Below, in pieces: positions 15,919-24,091 of a DNA stretch of 34,133 bases; position 1 is the first letter of the stretch, and each line of letters opens with the position of its first letter. The stretch comes from Bacillota bacterium (GTDB lineage Bacteria > Bacillota > SHA-98 > UBA4971): the NCBI GenBank assembly GCA_012841305.1, contig DUVA01000207.1, positions 1 to 34,133 of the forward strand. Reading direction: 5' to 3'. The notes under the pieces were generated by a model. The model was not told where the DNA came from. It made no database searches and saw only the letters and a program-made list of their open reading frames with translations. A program made the translations under genes and the position numbers.

Positions 15919-18105
15919 CTAGCAAAGGGGATCAAGAAATGCAACCTTCAAAGCACGGGCCATTTCATCCCTTGTTTTAGATGCGTTAATGCGAATACGG
16001 GCCGATGCAGCTCCCGGAATACCTCGGACATACCATGCTGCATGTTTCCTCATCTTGAGAACTGCCGCTTGTTCACCTACAAGCTGAATAAGCATATCAA
16101 GGTGCCTGAGGGCCAACGCGGCCCGCTCCTCATACGTAGGAGGCGCAGGCACTGTCCCCGTACTGAGGAATATGACAATATCCCTGATCAGCCATGGATT
16201 GCCCAGGGCTGCCCTACCAATCATTACTCCGTCACAACCTGTTTCAACAAGCATTCTCTTGGCATCCTGTGGCGAGCGGATGTCTCCATTACCGATAACA
16301 GGAATTGATACGGCTTCCTTTACATCCTTGATTATGTCCCAGTCGGCACTACCGGAATAGAATTGCTCACGGGTTCGGCCATGGACTGTCACCAGAGAAG
16401 CACCGGCTGCTTCAACTGCCCTGGCAAGTTCAACTGCATTTTTCAGCTCTCGGCTCCAACCCATCCTCATCTTGACCGTGACCGGGACATTCACTGTAGA
16501 CACAACAGACTCCACAATGTCCCTGGCAAGCGGCACATCCCGCATCAAGGCCGCGCCCTCCCCGTTTCTCACAATCTTCAGAGTAGGACAACCCATGTTG
16601 ATATCAATGATGTCAGGCGAGGCCAGCTCTTGTGTGATCTTAGCTGCGTGAGCCATAATCTTGGGATCGCTCCCGAACAACTGAACCGCAATGGGACGCT
16701 CCGTATCGGAAATCCTGAGCATGCTCTCGGTCCTTTCATTTCCGTATACGAGCGCTTTATCAGAAATCATCTCTGTGTAGACAAGTGCACAACCCATCTC
16801 CTTCGCAATGAGTCGATACGCTTGATCCGTAACTCCTGCCATAGGCGCCAGCGCCACCGGCGGTTTGCCGGCAAGGTCGACTCCGCCGAAGGATATGTCC
16901 CTGCGCCCTGTCCTGCTATTATCTGCGCCTGAATCACTTGCCTTGTTCTGCTCATAGGAATCCCCGGTTGTCGTAACACGAATGCTCCCGAATGCTTTCC
17001 TACTGCGAGACAGGTTGCCGTCCCCAAGCATCCTGGAAATAGTGAGTAAAAGCTCATCAAGTCCCTCGCGTGTTTCAGCGGACACCGGGATCGCTCCGGG
17101 GTGATCAAGCCGAATACGCTCTCTTTCCAGGCTCCCCGGTATGAGGTCTATCTTATTAAGGCAAGTAAGAATAGGCTTGTCAGCAATACCCAAAGTTTTG
17201 AGAACTTCTTCCACTGCTTCACAGTGATCATCCTTGCCGGGATGACTCGCATCCACCACGTGAAGTAGGAAGTCAGAGTAAGTAGCTTCCTCGAGAGTAG
17301 CTCGAAAGGCTGCTATAAGATCGTGCGGGAGTTTCCTTATAAACCCGACTGTATCAGCAAGTAATACAAACCCGCCTGAAGGTAGGTAGCATCTTCTTAT
17401 TGTCGGGTCAAGCGTGGCGAAGAGCTTGTCCTCAACGAACACCTGTGAATCTGTCAAGGCGTTAAACAGCGTGGATTTACCTGCATTTGTATAACCCACA
17501 ATCGATACAAGAGGCAGGCCTGATTTGCTCCGGTTCGACCTTTGGAGGCCTCGCCTTTTCGCTATCTCTTCGAGTTCCTTTCGAAGAATAGAGATCCGCC
17601 GCCTGATACGCCTCCTGTCAACCTCCAGCTTCGTCTCTCCGGGCCCTCTCGTGCCTATACCGCCTCCGAGTCTGGACAAGGAAGTGCCCTTCCCTACAAG
17701 CCTCGGAAGCAGGTAACAGAGTTGCGCCAGCTCTACCTGAATCTTTCCTTCCTTACTTGCAGCCCGTGATGCGAATATGTCCAGTATGAGCCAAGTCCTG
17801 TCAACAACCTTCGTTTTGAGGAGGCTTTCAAGGTTGCGCTGTTGAGCCGGAGACAGCTCATCATCAAATATTATGAGGTCAGCATGGGTTGTAATGGCAA
17901 GGACAGCTAGTTCCTCCGCTTTTCCCCTGCCAATGTAGTAAGCGGGATCAGGCTTCCCACGTCGCTGGACAAGCTTCACGATAACCTCGGCGCCGGCAGT
18001 GGAAGCCAATTCCGATAATTCATTGATGGAATCGTCAGTCTCCCACCACTGTGTGCCTGGCAATTCAAGTCCGACAGCAATCGCCTTCTCGCGTGGCGTC
18101 TCCAG
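15919..18105 (-). CDS. Fusion of HflX GTPase and tRNA-dihydrouridine synthase
   Basis: 728 residues from the proposed CTG. Residues 1-360 are HflX: an N-terminal nucleotide-binding domain ([21 protein letters not shown]), the [15 protein letters not shown] loop, then a GTPase with G1 GYTNAGKST (204-212), DTVGF (251-255) and NKID (317-320). The usual HflX C-terminal domain is absent. A hydrophilic linker (about 365-405) leads to a complete DusB-type enzyme: [13 protein letters not shown] with the catalytic Cys506, [22 protein letters not shown] and [10 protein letters not shown] for FMN and substrate. HflX splits stalled or hibernating ribosomes; Dus reduces uridines in the tRNA D loop. No ATG, GTG or TTG with a ribosome site begins the Dus part separately. 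GGAGGTGA lies 7 nt before CTG 18105; the first conventional start (TTG 18063) would cut into the HflX domain. Confidence 0.9.
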   Translation of the reverse strand: METPREKAIAVGLELPGTQWWETDDSINELSELASTAGAEVIVKLVQRRGKPDPAYYIGRGKAEELAVLAITTHADLIIFDDELSPAQQRNLESLLKTKVVDRTWLILDIFASRAASKEGKIQVELAQLCYLLPRLVGKGTSLSRLGGGIGTRGPGETKLEVDRRRIRRRISILRKELEEIAKRRGLQRSNRSKSGLPLVSIVGYTNAGKSTLFNALTDSQVFVEDKLFATLDPTIRRCYLPSGGFVLLADTVGFIRKLPHDLIAAFRATLEEATYSDFLLHVVDASHPGKDDHCEAVEEVLKTLGIADKPILTCLNKIDLIPGSLERERIRLDHPGAIPVSAETREGLDELLLTISRMLGDGNLSRSRKAFGSIRVTTTGDSYEQNKASDSGADNSRTGRRDISFGGVDLAGKPPVALAPMAGVTDQAYRLIAKEMGCALVYTEMISDKALVYGNERTESMLRISDTERPIAVQLFGSDPKIMAHAAKITQELASPDIIDINMGCPTLKIVRNGEGAALMRDVPLARDIVESVVSTVNVPVTVKMRMGWSRELKNAVELARAVEAAGASLVTVHGRTREQFYSGSADWDIIKDVKEAVSIPVIGNGDIRSPQDAKRMLVETGCDGVMIGRAALGNPWLIRDIVIFLSTGTVPAPPTYEERAALALRHLDMLIQLVGEQAAVLKMRKHAAWYVRGIPGAASARIRINASKTRDEMARALKVAFLDPLC

Positions 18106-18112
18106 AGCACCT

Positions 18113-18120
18113 TCACCTCC
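18113..18120 (-). promoter_or_regulatory. Ribosome binding site that selects a CTG start
   Basis: GGAGGTGA on the minus strand, 7 nt before the in-frame CTG at 18105-18103. The frame is closed by a TGA 15 nt upstream of CTG's leading codons, so no ATG, GTG or TTG start is available before the conserved [10 protein letters not shown]. Confidence 0.55.
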
Positions 18121-18252
18121 GATAATACATCAGAAATCTCCTGCCTCTGCTAGCAAAAAGCAATGGCATCTCTAATTCTTTATGATACCTTTGTTTCTCG
18201 CCAATGTCACCTGCTGCGCCCTTTTCTAGGCCCCCCTTCTCCGACTCGTTTG

Positions 18253-18454
18253 CTGTCCTGTTTTCCATCACACATTCCGGAACCGGGGTGTGGTAACTGT
18301 GTTCGAAAATAGGACACGGTTTTTAGAAAATCCCTGGCGACGGCCGAATTCCATTCCATATTTTGGCGAATAAGTTGAAAGGGCCTGAATTCCCATGGCA
18401 AGCTGATCGAATTTCGCACACTTGTGCCCGTTGGCGTGGTCGAATTACTGCCAA
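18253..18454. repeat. Degenerate copies of the 19-bp palindrome family
   Basis: Read by eye against GTGGTCGATTTTCGACCAC: 18299-18317 (inverted orientation, about 15 of 19), 18403-18421 (about 14), 18436-18454 (about 13), with weaker ones at 18253 and 18340. The steps include 33, 41 and 63 bp, the same kind as in the main array. Confidence 0.5.
18297..18324 (+). terminator. Terminator-like hairpin made from a palindrome copy
   Basis: CTGTGTTC, 7-nt loop, GGACACGG (8 pairs including two G-U), then TTTTT on the plus strand. No plus-strand gene precedes it in this region, so either an unannotated transcript ends here or it is only a repeat with a chance T run. Confidence 0.35.
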
Positions 18455-18533
18455 TCTCAGACTCGCTGCGGTCCCTGAATGCAGTCATGGGCTAACAACA
18501 TCATTATCATTGTCTATACGAGTGCCATTAAGA

Positions 18534-18578
18534 AATGTTAACTACAATATTGACATTGTTAACATTAGGATTTAATAT
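18534..18578 (+). promoter_or_regulatory. Strong promoter with overlapping dyad, upstream of the ABC exporter
   Basis: TTGACA (18550-18555), 17 nt, TAATAT (18573-18578), near consensus. A 9+9 bp perfect inverted repeat, AATGTTAAC (18534-18542) and GTTAACATT (18558-18566), covers the -35 box and half the spacer, a typical repressor position. The ABC ATPase starts 272 nt downstream. Confidence 0.65.
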
Positions 18579-18850
18579 ATTTATAAGCAACCAATCCCAT
18601 ATTACACATGATTTGTCACAGTTCACAGTGTTATGCCGCAACACAATATGTCGAGGCACTGATGTTAAGATCAACCCCTTAAAGACTTGACTCCCCGAGA
18701 GTCAAAAGCGCAAATCCACTACCTGACACCCAAGCCAAACGCATGCCTGATCCGGCTTAACAGAGTTCTCACAACGCTTCAGTCGCGCGCTAGAGATCCG
18801 TTGCTGATGGTGGATGCTTTCACGAATACATCCTTGAGAGGTGAGTTCAA

Positions 18851-19834
18851 TTGAGCAAGACAGCTACCGCACTGGACGTGACATCCCTCACGAAAGTATT
18901 CCATGAAAGAGGAAACAAAAGCGTCAAAGCAGTAGATAATGTCAGTTTCCATGTGAGACAAGGCGAAGTGCTGGGCCTCCTCGGCCCGAACGGTGCAGGC
19001 AAAACCACAACAATCAAATGCATCCTGGGGCTAATGCGTCCGAATGCGGGTGACATCAAAGTTTTCGGCGAGAGCGTAGAGGCGCATTATCCACGTATAC
19101 TCAAAAATATGAGCGCAGTTTTGGAAGGCAGCAGGAACCTATATTGGCGGTTAACGGTGTGGGAGAACATCCTTTTCTTTGCAGGACTTCACGGGGTTAC
19201 CTCTCGTGATAATAAGGCACATTTTGAGCATCTTGTCCGGCTCTTCTCACTGGAGGACAAAAGGGATGTCGAAGTGAGAAAATTGTCCCAGGGCATGAAG
19301 CAGAAAACCAGTGTCGTATGTGCATTGGCACGACGCACACCATTGGTCTTTTTGGACGAGCCTACCCTCGGCTTGGACGTGGAAACCTCCCTGGAGCTTC
19401 GGGCTGTATTGAAACAGATGGCCTCCGAAGAGAATCGCACAATCATAGTGAGTAGCCACAACATGGACGTAATACAGGACGTATGCAAACGCGTAATCAT
19501 CTTGTCGCAAGGACGGATAGTAGCAGATGATCATGTCAGCGATTTAGTGAGCCTTTTCGAGACCAAGGCGTACCGCATTACGTTGCTGGAACCTGTCCCC
19601 GAAGGCCTGCAGGAAGCTTTGGCGTCCAGATTCAGAGGTGCAACAGTAACCGGCGACGGAACAACGACAGAAGTCAAAGTCAATCTCCTCGAGAATGATG
19701 ACATCTACGTCCTCATGGACATCTTGCGTGACAGAGGAGCAATCATTGATGAGATCTCTCACGAGGAAACTGACCTCGAGAAGGCATTTCTGGAGATCGT
19801 CAGGAGGGAGAGGAATAATCATGAATCTCGGTAG
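18851..19834 (+). CDS. ABC transporter ATP-binding protein
   Basis: 327 residues. Walker A is GPNGAGKTT (about 46-54), the signature is KLSQGMKQK, Walker B is PLVFLDEPTLGLD and the switch histidine is in VSSHNMD. The C-terminal 90 residues (ITLLEPVPEGL, then EISHEETDLEKAFLEIV) form the extra domain of DrrA/NatA-type exporters with a separate ABC-2 permease. The start is a TTG with GAGGTGA 6 nt upstream. It overlaps the permease gene by 14 nt. Substrate unknown; drug, lipid or sodium export are family possibilities. The long leader and promoter dyad suggest regulated expression. Confidence 0.93.
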   Translation: MSKTATALDVTSLTKVFHERGNKSVKAVDNVSFHVRQGEVLGLLGPNGAGKTTTIKCILGLMRPNAGDIKVFGESVEAHYPRILKNMSAVLEGSRNLYWRLTVWENILFFAGLHGVTSRDNKAHFEHLVRLFSLEDKRDVEVRKLSQGMKQKTSVVCALARRTPLVFLDEPTLGLDVETSLELRAVLKQMASEENRTIIVSSHNMDVIQDVCKRVIILSQGRIVADDHVSDLVSLFETKAYRITLLEPVPEGLQEALASRFRGATVTGDGTTTEVKVNLLENDDIYVLMDILRDRGAIIDEISHEETDLEKAFLEIVRRERNNHESR

Positions 19835-20600
19835 CGTTTTCGTTGCTGTTCTTCAACGAGATTGGGCAATGATGAAGAGGTACATAGTCAACACAGTCTC
19901 ATCACTGGTTTCCATATACATAATCTTTCTTCTCATCTTCTTGGGCTTCAAAAGCCTCTCAGGTTACGCTGCCACCGGAGCTCTTGAGGGAACAATGGAA
20001 GGCACTGTTATCGGATTTTTCGTTTGGACATTCACTGTAATGGCCTTTTCGGACCTGGCTTGGAACCTCGTAATTGAAGCGCAAGCCGGCACATTAGAGC
20101 AACTCTATCTGACGCCTTCCGGGTTTAAGTGGGTATCCGGGTGCACGCTTCTATCCAGCTTAACGCTGAACTTCATTCCTATCGTGGTATTACTCGTCAC
20201 AATGATGGCCACCACAGGACAATGGCTGAATCTTGACTTCATCAGCCTCATCCCGTTGTTGCTCGTCACAGTCCTCGGCGCTTATGGGGTCGGGTTTGCC
20301 CTTGGTGGCCTTGCCCTCATATTCAAGAGAATACAGGCTATCTTTCAGATATTTCAATTCGTGTTCGTTGGGTTCCTCGTCATCCCGCAGAGAGTGCCTT
20401 GGGCCAAACTCCTCCCGCTTTCAATGGGGAACTCCCTCATCTACGACGTGATGGTGGACGGAACCCGCCTTTGGGAGCTTCCGATTGGAAGTATTCTCAC
20501 AGCTCTCATAGTAGGCGCTGCGTACCTTGCCATCGGAGTTACCATATTCTCAGTTTGTGAGAATATCGCAAAGGAGCGCGGCCTACTGGGACACTATTGA
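19821..20600 (+). CDS. ABC-2 type transporter permease
   Basis: 259 residues. The ATG at 19821 lies inside the 3' end of the ATPase gene and follows GGAGGGAGAGGA; the longer open frame upstream merely overlaps the ATPase. Six hydrophobic segments are visible (near residues 25-47, 60-85, 105-130, 142-165, 172-195 and 225-250), the ABC-2 topology, with LVIEAQAGTLEQLYLTPSG after the second as in this family. It pairs with the preceding ATPase to form an exporter. Nothing in the sequence names the substrate. Confidence 0.92.
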   Translation: MNLGSVFVAVLQRDWAMMKRYIVNTVSSLVSIYIIFLLIFLGFKSLSGYAATGALEGTMEGTVIGFFVWTFTVMAFSDLAWNLVIEAQAGTLEQLYLTPSGFKWVSGCTLLSSLTLNFIPIVVLLVTMMATTGQWLNLDFISLIPLLLVTVLGAYGVGFALGGLALIFKRIQAIFQIFQFVFVGFLVIPQRVPWAKLLPLSMGNSLIYDVMVDGTRLWELPIGSILTALIVGAAYLAIGVTIFSVCENIAKERGLLGHY

Positions 20601-20610
20601 CATAATCAGC

Positions 20611-20651
20611 AAAAATCCCCGGGCCTGGCTATTTCCAATAGGTCCGGGGAT
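20611..20651 (-). terminator. Rho-independent terminator of coaX
   Basis: Minus strand: ATCCCCGGACCT, 13-nt loop, AGGCCCGGGGAT (12 pairs, one G-U), followed by TTTTTGC. It also lies just after the converging permease gene and may act weakly in that direction, where no T run follows. Confidence 0.85.
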
Positions 20652-20674
20652 ACATTCCTTAGAAGGCGATATTC

Positions 20675-21442
20675 TCAGGCCTGATTTCTCTCGTATATAA
20701 TACGCAAACCCTCAAGTGTCAAGTTAACATCAATTTCGTCAATCTCCTGCGCTTCCTTGGCAATCAGCGGTGCCAGGCCGCCCGTGGCGATGACCTTAGG
20801 AGCTGTCCCCATCTCCTCTTTCATCCGCCTCACGATTTCATTGACCTGGCCGACCGCCCCATAGACAAGCCCTGACTGCATACTCCTGACTGTATTTCGT
20901 CCGATAACAGTCGGAGGCCTCACCAACTCCACACGGGGAAGTCTCGCCGCGTGAGAGAAAAGCGCCTCACTGGAAATCATGATTCCGGGACATATTATGC
21001 CACCAAGATACTCCCCGTCCTCTGACACTGCACAGAAAGTAGTGGCTGTGCCGAAATCCACGACTATGACGGAAGAGTGGTGCTTCTCATAAGCTGCGAC
21101 AGCATTAACGATACGGTCTGCCCCGATTTCCCTGGGGTTTTCATAGCGAAGCACCATTCCGGTCTTGATCCCGGGTTCCACTATAAGAGGTTCTATCTTG
21201 AAATATCTCTTGGCAAGCTCTTCAAATATACCGATAATCGGCGGAACCACGCATGAGATTGCGATCCCTGAGATTTCGTCAAACTTAGTATTGTCATATG
21301 AGAATAGAGCAGCCAAGATCATTGCATATTCGTCAGAAGTCTTACGTCTGTCTGTTGCAATGCGATAACCGGTCATAAGTTCAGCTTTGTCATAAACACC
21401 AATCATAATTTGGGTATTACCGATATCAAGCGTAAGAAGCAT
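20675..21442 (-). CDS. coaX: Type III pantothenate kinase
   Basis: 255 residues, normal length. ASKHA-fold motifs: LTLDIGNTQIMIGVY (P-loop-like phosphate 1, with Asp6), GADRIVNAVAAY (about 107-118) and VVDFGTATTFCAV (phosphate 2). CoaX phosphorylates pantothenate in the first step of CoA synthesis and is insensitive to CoA feedback, unlike CoaA. The ATG has GGGGAGA upstream, overlapping the end of a small possible frame. It lies downstream of the GDT1-like gene on the same strand, probably one operon, and ends at a strong terminator. Confidence 0.96.
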   Translation of the reverse strand: MLLTLDIGNTQIMIGVYDKAELMTGYRIATDRRKTSDEYAMILAALFSYDNTKFDEISGIAISCVVPPIIGIFEELAKRYFKIEPLIVEPGIKTGMVLRYENPREIGADRIVNAVAAYEKHHSSVIVVDFGTATTFCAVSEDGEYLGGIICPGIMISSEALFSHAARLPRVELVRPPTVIGRNTVRSMQSGLVYGAVGQVNEIVRRMKEEMGTAPKVIATGGLAPLIAKEAQEIDEIDVNLTLEGLRIIYERNQA

Positions 21443-21560
21443 ACACAGGTTCTCCCCTTCCCATCCGAAACAAGGTAAAGCGGCGCGCCACTGTCATCGC
21501 GATCATGCCAAGCGCCACTATCGCCGTAATGGTGCCCAACGCCATTGCCACCGTGATCAA
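21426..21560 (-). CDS. Possible small membrane protein between gdt1-like gene and coaX
   Basis: Up to 44 residues from a TTG, or 39 from an ATG at 21545. One hydrophobic helix (VAMALGTITAIVALGMIAM) followed by a basic tail (ARRFTLFRMGRGE). It fills the gap after the GDT1-like stop and overlaps the start of coaX by 17 nt. No clear ribosome site and no recognised family. It may be real and translationally coupled, or chance. Confidence 0.3.
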   Translation of the reverse strand: MITVAMALGTITAIVALGMIAMTVARRFTLFRMGRGEPVYASYA

Positions 21561-21570
21561 ACAAAACAGC

Positions 21571-21858
21571 CTACACCATGATATTGGCAAAGGCCCTGAT
21601 GAGTATGACAATCCCCATTCCTACGAAAAGCAATCCGGCGACAACCTGAATGTACTCTGTCGGCACGAATTTCGAAGCAACGCTCCCGAAAAGAGCCCCG
21701 ATTAGGCTTACACTGGTCAGGGCCAGCGACGCCCCGACAAAAATCGGCATTATCTTTTGATGTTGCGCCACAAGGGTAAATACTGCAAGTTGTGTCTTAT
21801 CTCCTATCTCTGCAAGGAAAATAGTAGCGAAAGTAAGTCCAAGTAGCTTCCAGTCCAA
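21571..21858 (-). CDS. Half-size TMEM165/GDT1 (UPF0016) family transporter
   Basis: 95 residues, three hydrophobic segments, with the family signature EIGDKTQLAVFTL (about 17-29). Full-length relatives carry two such repeats, each with E-x-G-D-K/R-T, and export Mn2+ or Ca2+/Mn2+; half-size bacterial versions are thought to work as homo- or hetero-oligomers. Only one copy is present here. The start is a TTG with AAGGAG 10 nt upstream. Mn2+ homeostasis is the likely role by family; the substrate is not visible in sequence. Confidence 0.82.
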   Translation of the reverse strand: MDWKLLGLTFATIFLAEIGDKTQLAVFTLVAQHQKIMPIFVGASLALTSVSLIGALFGSVASKFVPTEYIQVVAGLLFVGMGIVILIRAFANIMV

Positions 21859-22196
21859 AGAATCCCAACTCCTTAATCTTCATTTTCTTGGAGTTTCTAT
21901 TCCCTATTACAATATCCCTTCTTCAACTCAATATCCATTTACGAACCTCGCATTAATTCTATAGCTGAGGCGCTTCCATCCATATCTTTATATCCGACAC
22001 TCCCATGATGGATACCAAAGAGACATCTGGGAGGTTATGAATAGAAAAGGCTGGTATCAACCGGCTATGGCTGAAACGTAAGACGTGTTCAGAGGGGAGG
22101 AGGGCTGTGCCGCTTTCCCTTGGATCTTCCGGCACTTTCTGATAGTCTCCGGATAGTCTCCGGCAGCATACGTCCGCCTGCAGGCAGGCAGTCTAG
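21859..22196. other. Intergenic region upstream of the GDT1-like gene
   Basis: 338 bases without a gene. Near the GDT1-like start is a weak minus-strand promoter, TTGAGT (complement 21926-21931), 16 nt, TAATAG (complement 21904-21909). At 22141-22162 GATAGTCTCCG is duplicated in tandem. At 22169-22185 a GCCTGCAGGC palindrome follows the methyltransferase stop. I looked for a yybP-ykoY manganese riboswitch, which often precedes this family, and did not recognise one. Confidence 0.45.
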
Positions 22197-22946
22197 CTAA
22201 CGGGATCCGGCTGTGTACCAATAAAACACCTGACTTGTTCGCAAGCTCGGGAAGTAATAGCCGTCACCTGTTTCGGTGGCTCTCTCCTTAACAAAGTCTC
22301 TCACAATCTCCAGTTCACAAGGAGTGAATTCGTGATAGCCGGATATGAGCTCAACGCCTTCATCAATGGATCGCAACGGTTGTCCGAATTCATAAGTATA
22401 GGTACCAGACTCAAAAGAAATACCTAAATCCTTAAGGACAGCTTCCGTATCCAGGGGACATCTTGCGCGCAACGGGGGCTTTCGATTCAGCCTTGCGTAA
22501 AGAGAATCAATACCGAAATTCTTCTTGGCTCTGCCGACAGGGGTAATCAGCACTACCCCACGCCCTGCCAAGGCATTAATCCTAATAATTGACTCCCGAG
22601 AACCCATGATGGCTCTCCCGGCATAGGACGCAATAATGACATCATGAACCTCGCCTGGCCAGTCTTCCCAGGTGGATTCAACATAACGTATGTTGTGAAT
22701 GCCTTTCTGAAGAGATGTTTTTCGGAGGTCTGAAAGGGCAAGGCTACATGGTTCCAAGGCAGTGACACTTCTCACTTTACCTGCCAGCATTCGCGAAAAC
22801 GGTCCGACACCTGCAGCGATCTCCAGCACTGTGCTCTCTGTGTCAAGCATGGTTTCAAGGATCGGCATGAAAACCCAAGGGTATTCACTGGTTTCAAGAG
22901 CCCTTGTAAACCACTTGATCTTCTCCTCGCTCCAGGTGAAACTCAA
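22197..22946 (-). CDS. Class I SAM-dependent methyltransferase
   Basis: 249 residues. Motif I is LEIAAGVGPFS (41-51), followed by an acidic position in VTALEPCSLAL (motif II), so the SAM site looks intact; the later half has no recognised substrate motif. It is the last gene of a four-gene operon with two ECF S components and an NTPase, 11 nt after the NTPase. Whether it modifies the imported compound or is a metal-chelate-related enzyme is unknown. The codon at 22946 gives MSFTWSEEKIKWF. Confidence 0.8.
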   Translation of the reverse strand: MSFTWSEEKIKWFTRALETSEYPWVFMPILETMLDTESTVLEIAAGVGPFSRMLAGKVRSVTALEPCSLALSDLRKTSLQKGIHNIRYVESTWEDWPGEVHDVIIASYAGRAIMGSRESIIRINALAGRGVVLITPVGRAKKNFGIDSLYARLNRKPPLRARCPLDTEAVLKDLGISFESGTYTYEFGQPLRSIDEGVELISGYHEFTPCELEIVRDFVKERATETGDGYYFPSLRTSQVFYWYTAGSR

Positions 22947-22957
22947 ACAACATACAC

Positions 22958-23479
22958 CTACTTCTCGGCCAGAACCCGGCTGAGCCAGTCTTCTACGTAT
23001 CGCCTAATATCATCGCGACTCTCCTCGGTGACTTCTAATATCTCAGTATCGTCCCGACTGCGGATTTCCTTCAAAAAGGGGTTGTCGTCTTCCTTAAGAA
23101 CCCCCACAACAGGCACCGGGCTGTCAAGAGCGTCGGTTACAGCCTGCCTAAACCCGTAAGCGCGGAGCTCAAACCTGCCGAGTTCATCCATGACGACAAG
23201 ATCCGCAGAACGAATACCGCGCCTGACGGCTTCCGCTCCTACGGTTTCGAATGCCTCAAGGTGAATATCCCAGCCACCTTTTCGAGCTGTAGATATGTCG
23301 GCTGACGAAGATGTGTCCAAATCGATGATGCGGAACGCACGCAAGCGCCTGCCTTCAAACACCCTATCCACGCGGAACCCGCCCAAAGTCACAGGGAACT
23401 TTAGAAGCGCTGAGAAGAGAGCAGTGGATTTGCCAACGTGTTTCGGTCCGGTAAGGAACAGATTTCGTCTCATATTCAC
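22958..23479 (-). CDS. THEP1-type nucleoside-triphosphatase
   Basis: 173 residues. Walker A GPKHVGKST (11-19) and Walker B DLVVMDELGRFE (93-104) match the NTPase_1/THEP1 family, small P-loop NTPases of about this length, with GGFRVDRVFEGRRLRAFRI between them. Characterised members hydrolyse NTPs in vitro, without a known cellular role. The ATG overlaps the stop of the preceding S-component gene (ATGA), so the NTPase is made with the transporter. A role in loading or processing a phosphorylated cofactor is inference. Confidence 0.85.
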   Translation of the reverse strand: MNMRRNLFLTGPKHVGKSTALFSALLKFPVTLGGFRVDRVFEGRRLRAFRIIDLDTSSSADISTARKGGWDIHLEAFETVGAEAVRRGIRSADLVVMDELGRFELRAYGFRQAVTDALDSPVPVVGVLKEDDNPFLKEIRSRDDTEILEVTEESRDDIRRYVEDWLSRVLAEK

Positions 23480-24078
23480 TGCAACCCGGTTCCTCCTGAC
23501 GCAGCTACATCCTGCGGAATCGTGTCGATTCCCAAGACCCTTACCAGATACGTACCGGCTGCAAACGCGAAAAATCCGCCGAGCCCTCCTGTAATGGCAG
23601 CAATTGGGGATATAACCATAATCAGGCTCCCTCCCATTCTAAACATGAGAATCGCGTTAGAGACGGAACCTGCGACATTAGCGACAGCCCCTGCCATTAT
23701 GCACGGGATCGATGCATGACGACAATCACGCCAGAATAGTCCCAACAGCAAATACAGGACTTCCACAGCTATACCGGGAAGGGCGTATGAGACGATGATG
23801 AGAGCTCCGAGTGCTCCGGTAAATCCCATCATCATCGCAAGTATCCCCTGTAGGAGGCAGAAGAGGAAAACAGAGCCTGGACGGCTTACTACGTAACCGG
23901 CAAGCACAACCCAAAACATGTAAACTGTGCCTGCAGCGACTCCTCCGGGAATACCGAGAGGCTGAGTAATAACTTTGACAACACCCTTCACATAGGGTTT
24001 TGTCACCATACTAAGAACAGCAATAAGAGCTAGAAATACAAGTTCTCGCGTAGTCCACCGCCATCGTCGAATTGGCAT
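23476..24078 (-). CDS. ECF transporter S component (YkoE-like)
   Basis: 200 residues, five to six hydrophobic segments. TRELVFLALIAVLSMVTKPYVK at the N-terminus, MFWVVLAGYVVSRPGSVFLFCLLQGILAM and the following ALPGIAVEVLYLLLGLFWR resemble the YkoE/thiamine-precursor branch, but the resemblance is loose. S components bind a vitamin and dock on a shared EcfA-EcfA'-EcfT module, which is not in this window. The ATG has AAGGAGG 7 nt upstream. It is 13 nt after the first S-component gene. Confidence 0.78.
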   Translation of the reverse strand: MPIRRWRWTTRELVFLALIAVLSMVTKPYVKGVVKVITQPLGIPGGVAAGTVYMFWVVLAGYVVSRPGSVFLFCLLQGILAMMMGFTGALGALIIVSYALPGIAVEVLYLLLGLFWRDCRHASIPCIMAGAVANVAGSVSNAILMFRMGGSLIMVISPIAAITGGLGGFFAFAAGTYLVRVLGIDTIPQDVAASGGTGLQ

Positions 24079-24091
24079 ATAGCGTCCTCCT

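Larger units (their letters stand above)
18106..18850. other. Long divergent intergenic region with palindrome copies, promoter and leader
   Basis: 745 bases without a convincing gene between two divergent units. Degenerate copies of the 11291-11822 palindrome family lie at 18253-18454. A strong plus-strand promoter with a dyad is at 18534-18578, followed by about 265 nt of leader that includes a 7-bp hairpin (TTGACTC-cccga-GAGTCAA, 18687-18705). No known riboswitch was recognised in the leader. The promoter of the HflX-Dus gene was not found. Confidence 0.6.

Noticed and set aside
18207-18488. 93-codon minus-strand frame in the long intergenic region
   Set aside because: No ribosome site, low-complexity composition and overlap with the palindrome copies; probably not coding.
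22141-22162. 11-bp tandem duplication GATAGTCTCCG as a regulatory site
   Set aside because: A single simple duplication with no promoter context; likely slippage.
21859-22196. yybP-ykoY manganese riboswitch upstream of the GDT1-like gene
   Set aside because: The conserved loop sequences of that riboswitch could not be found on the coding strand.
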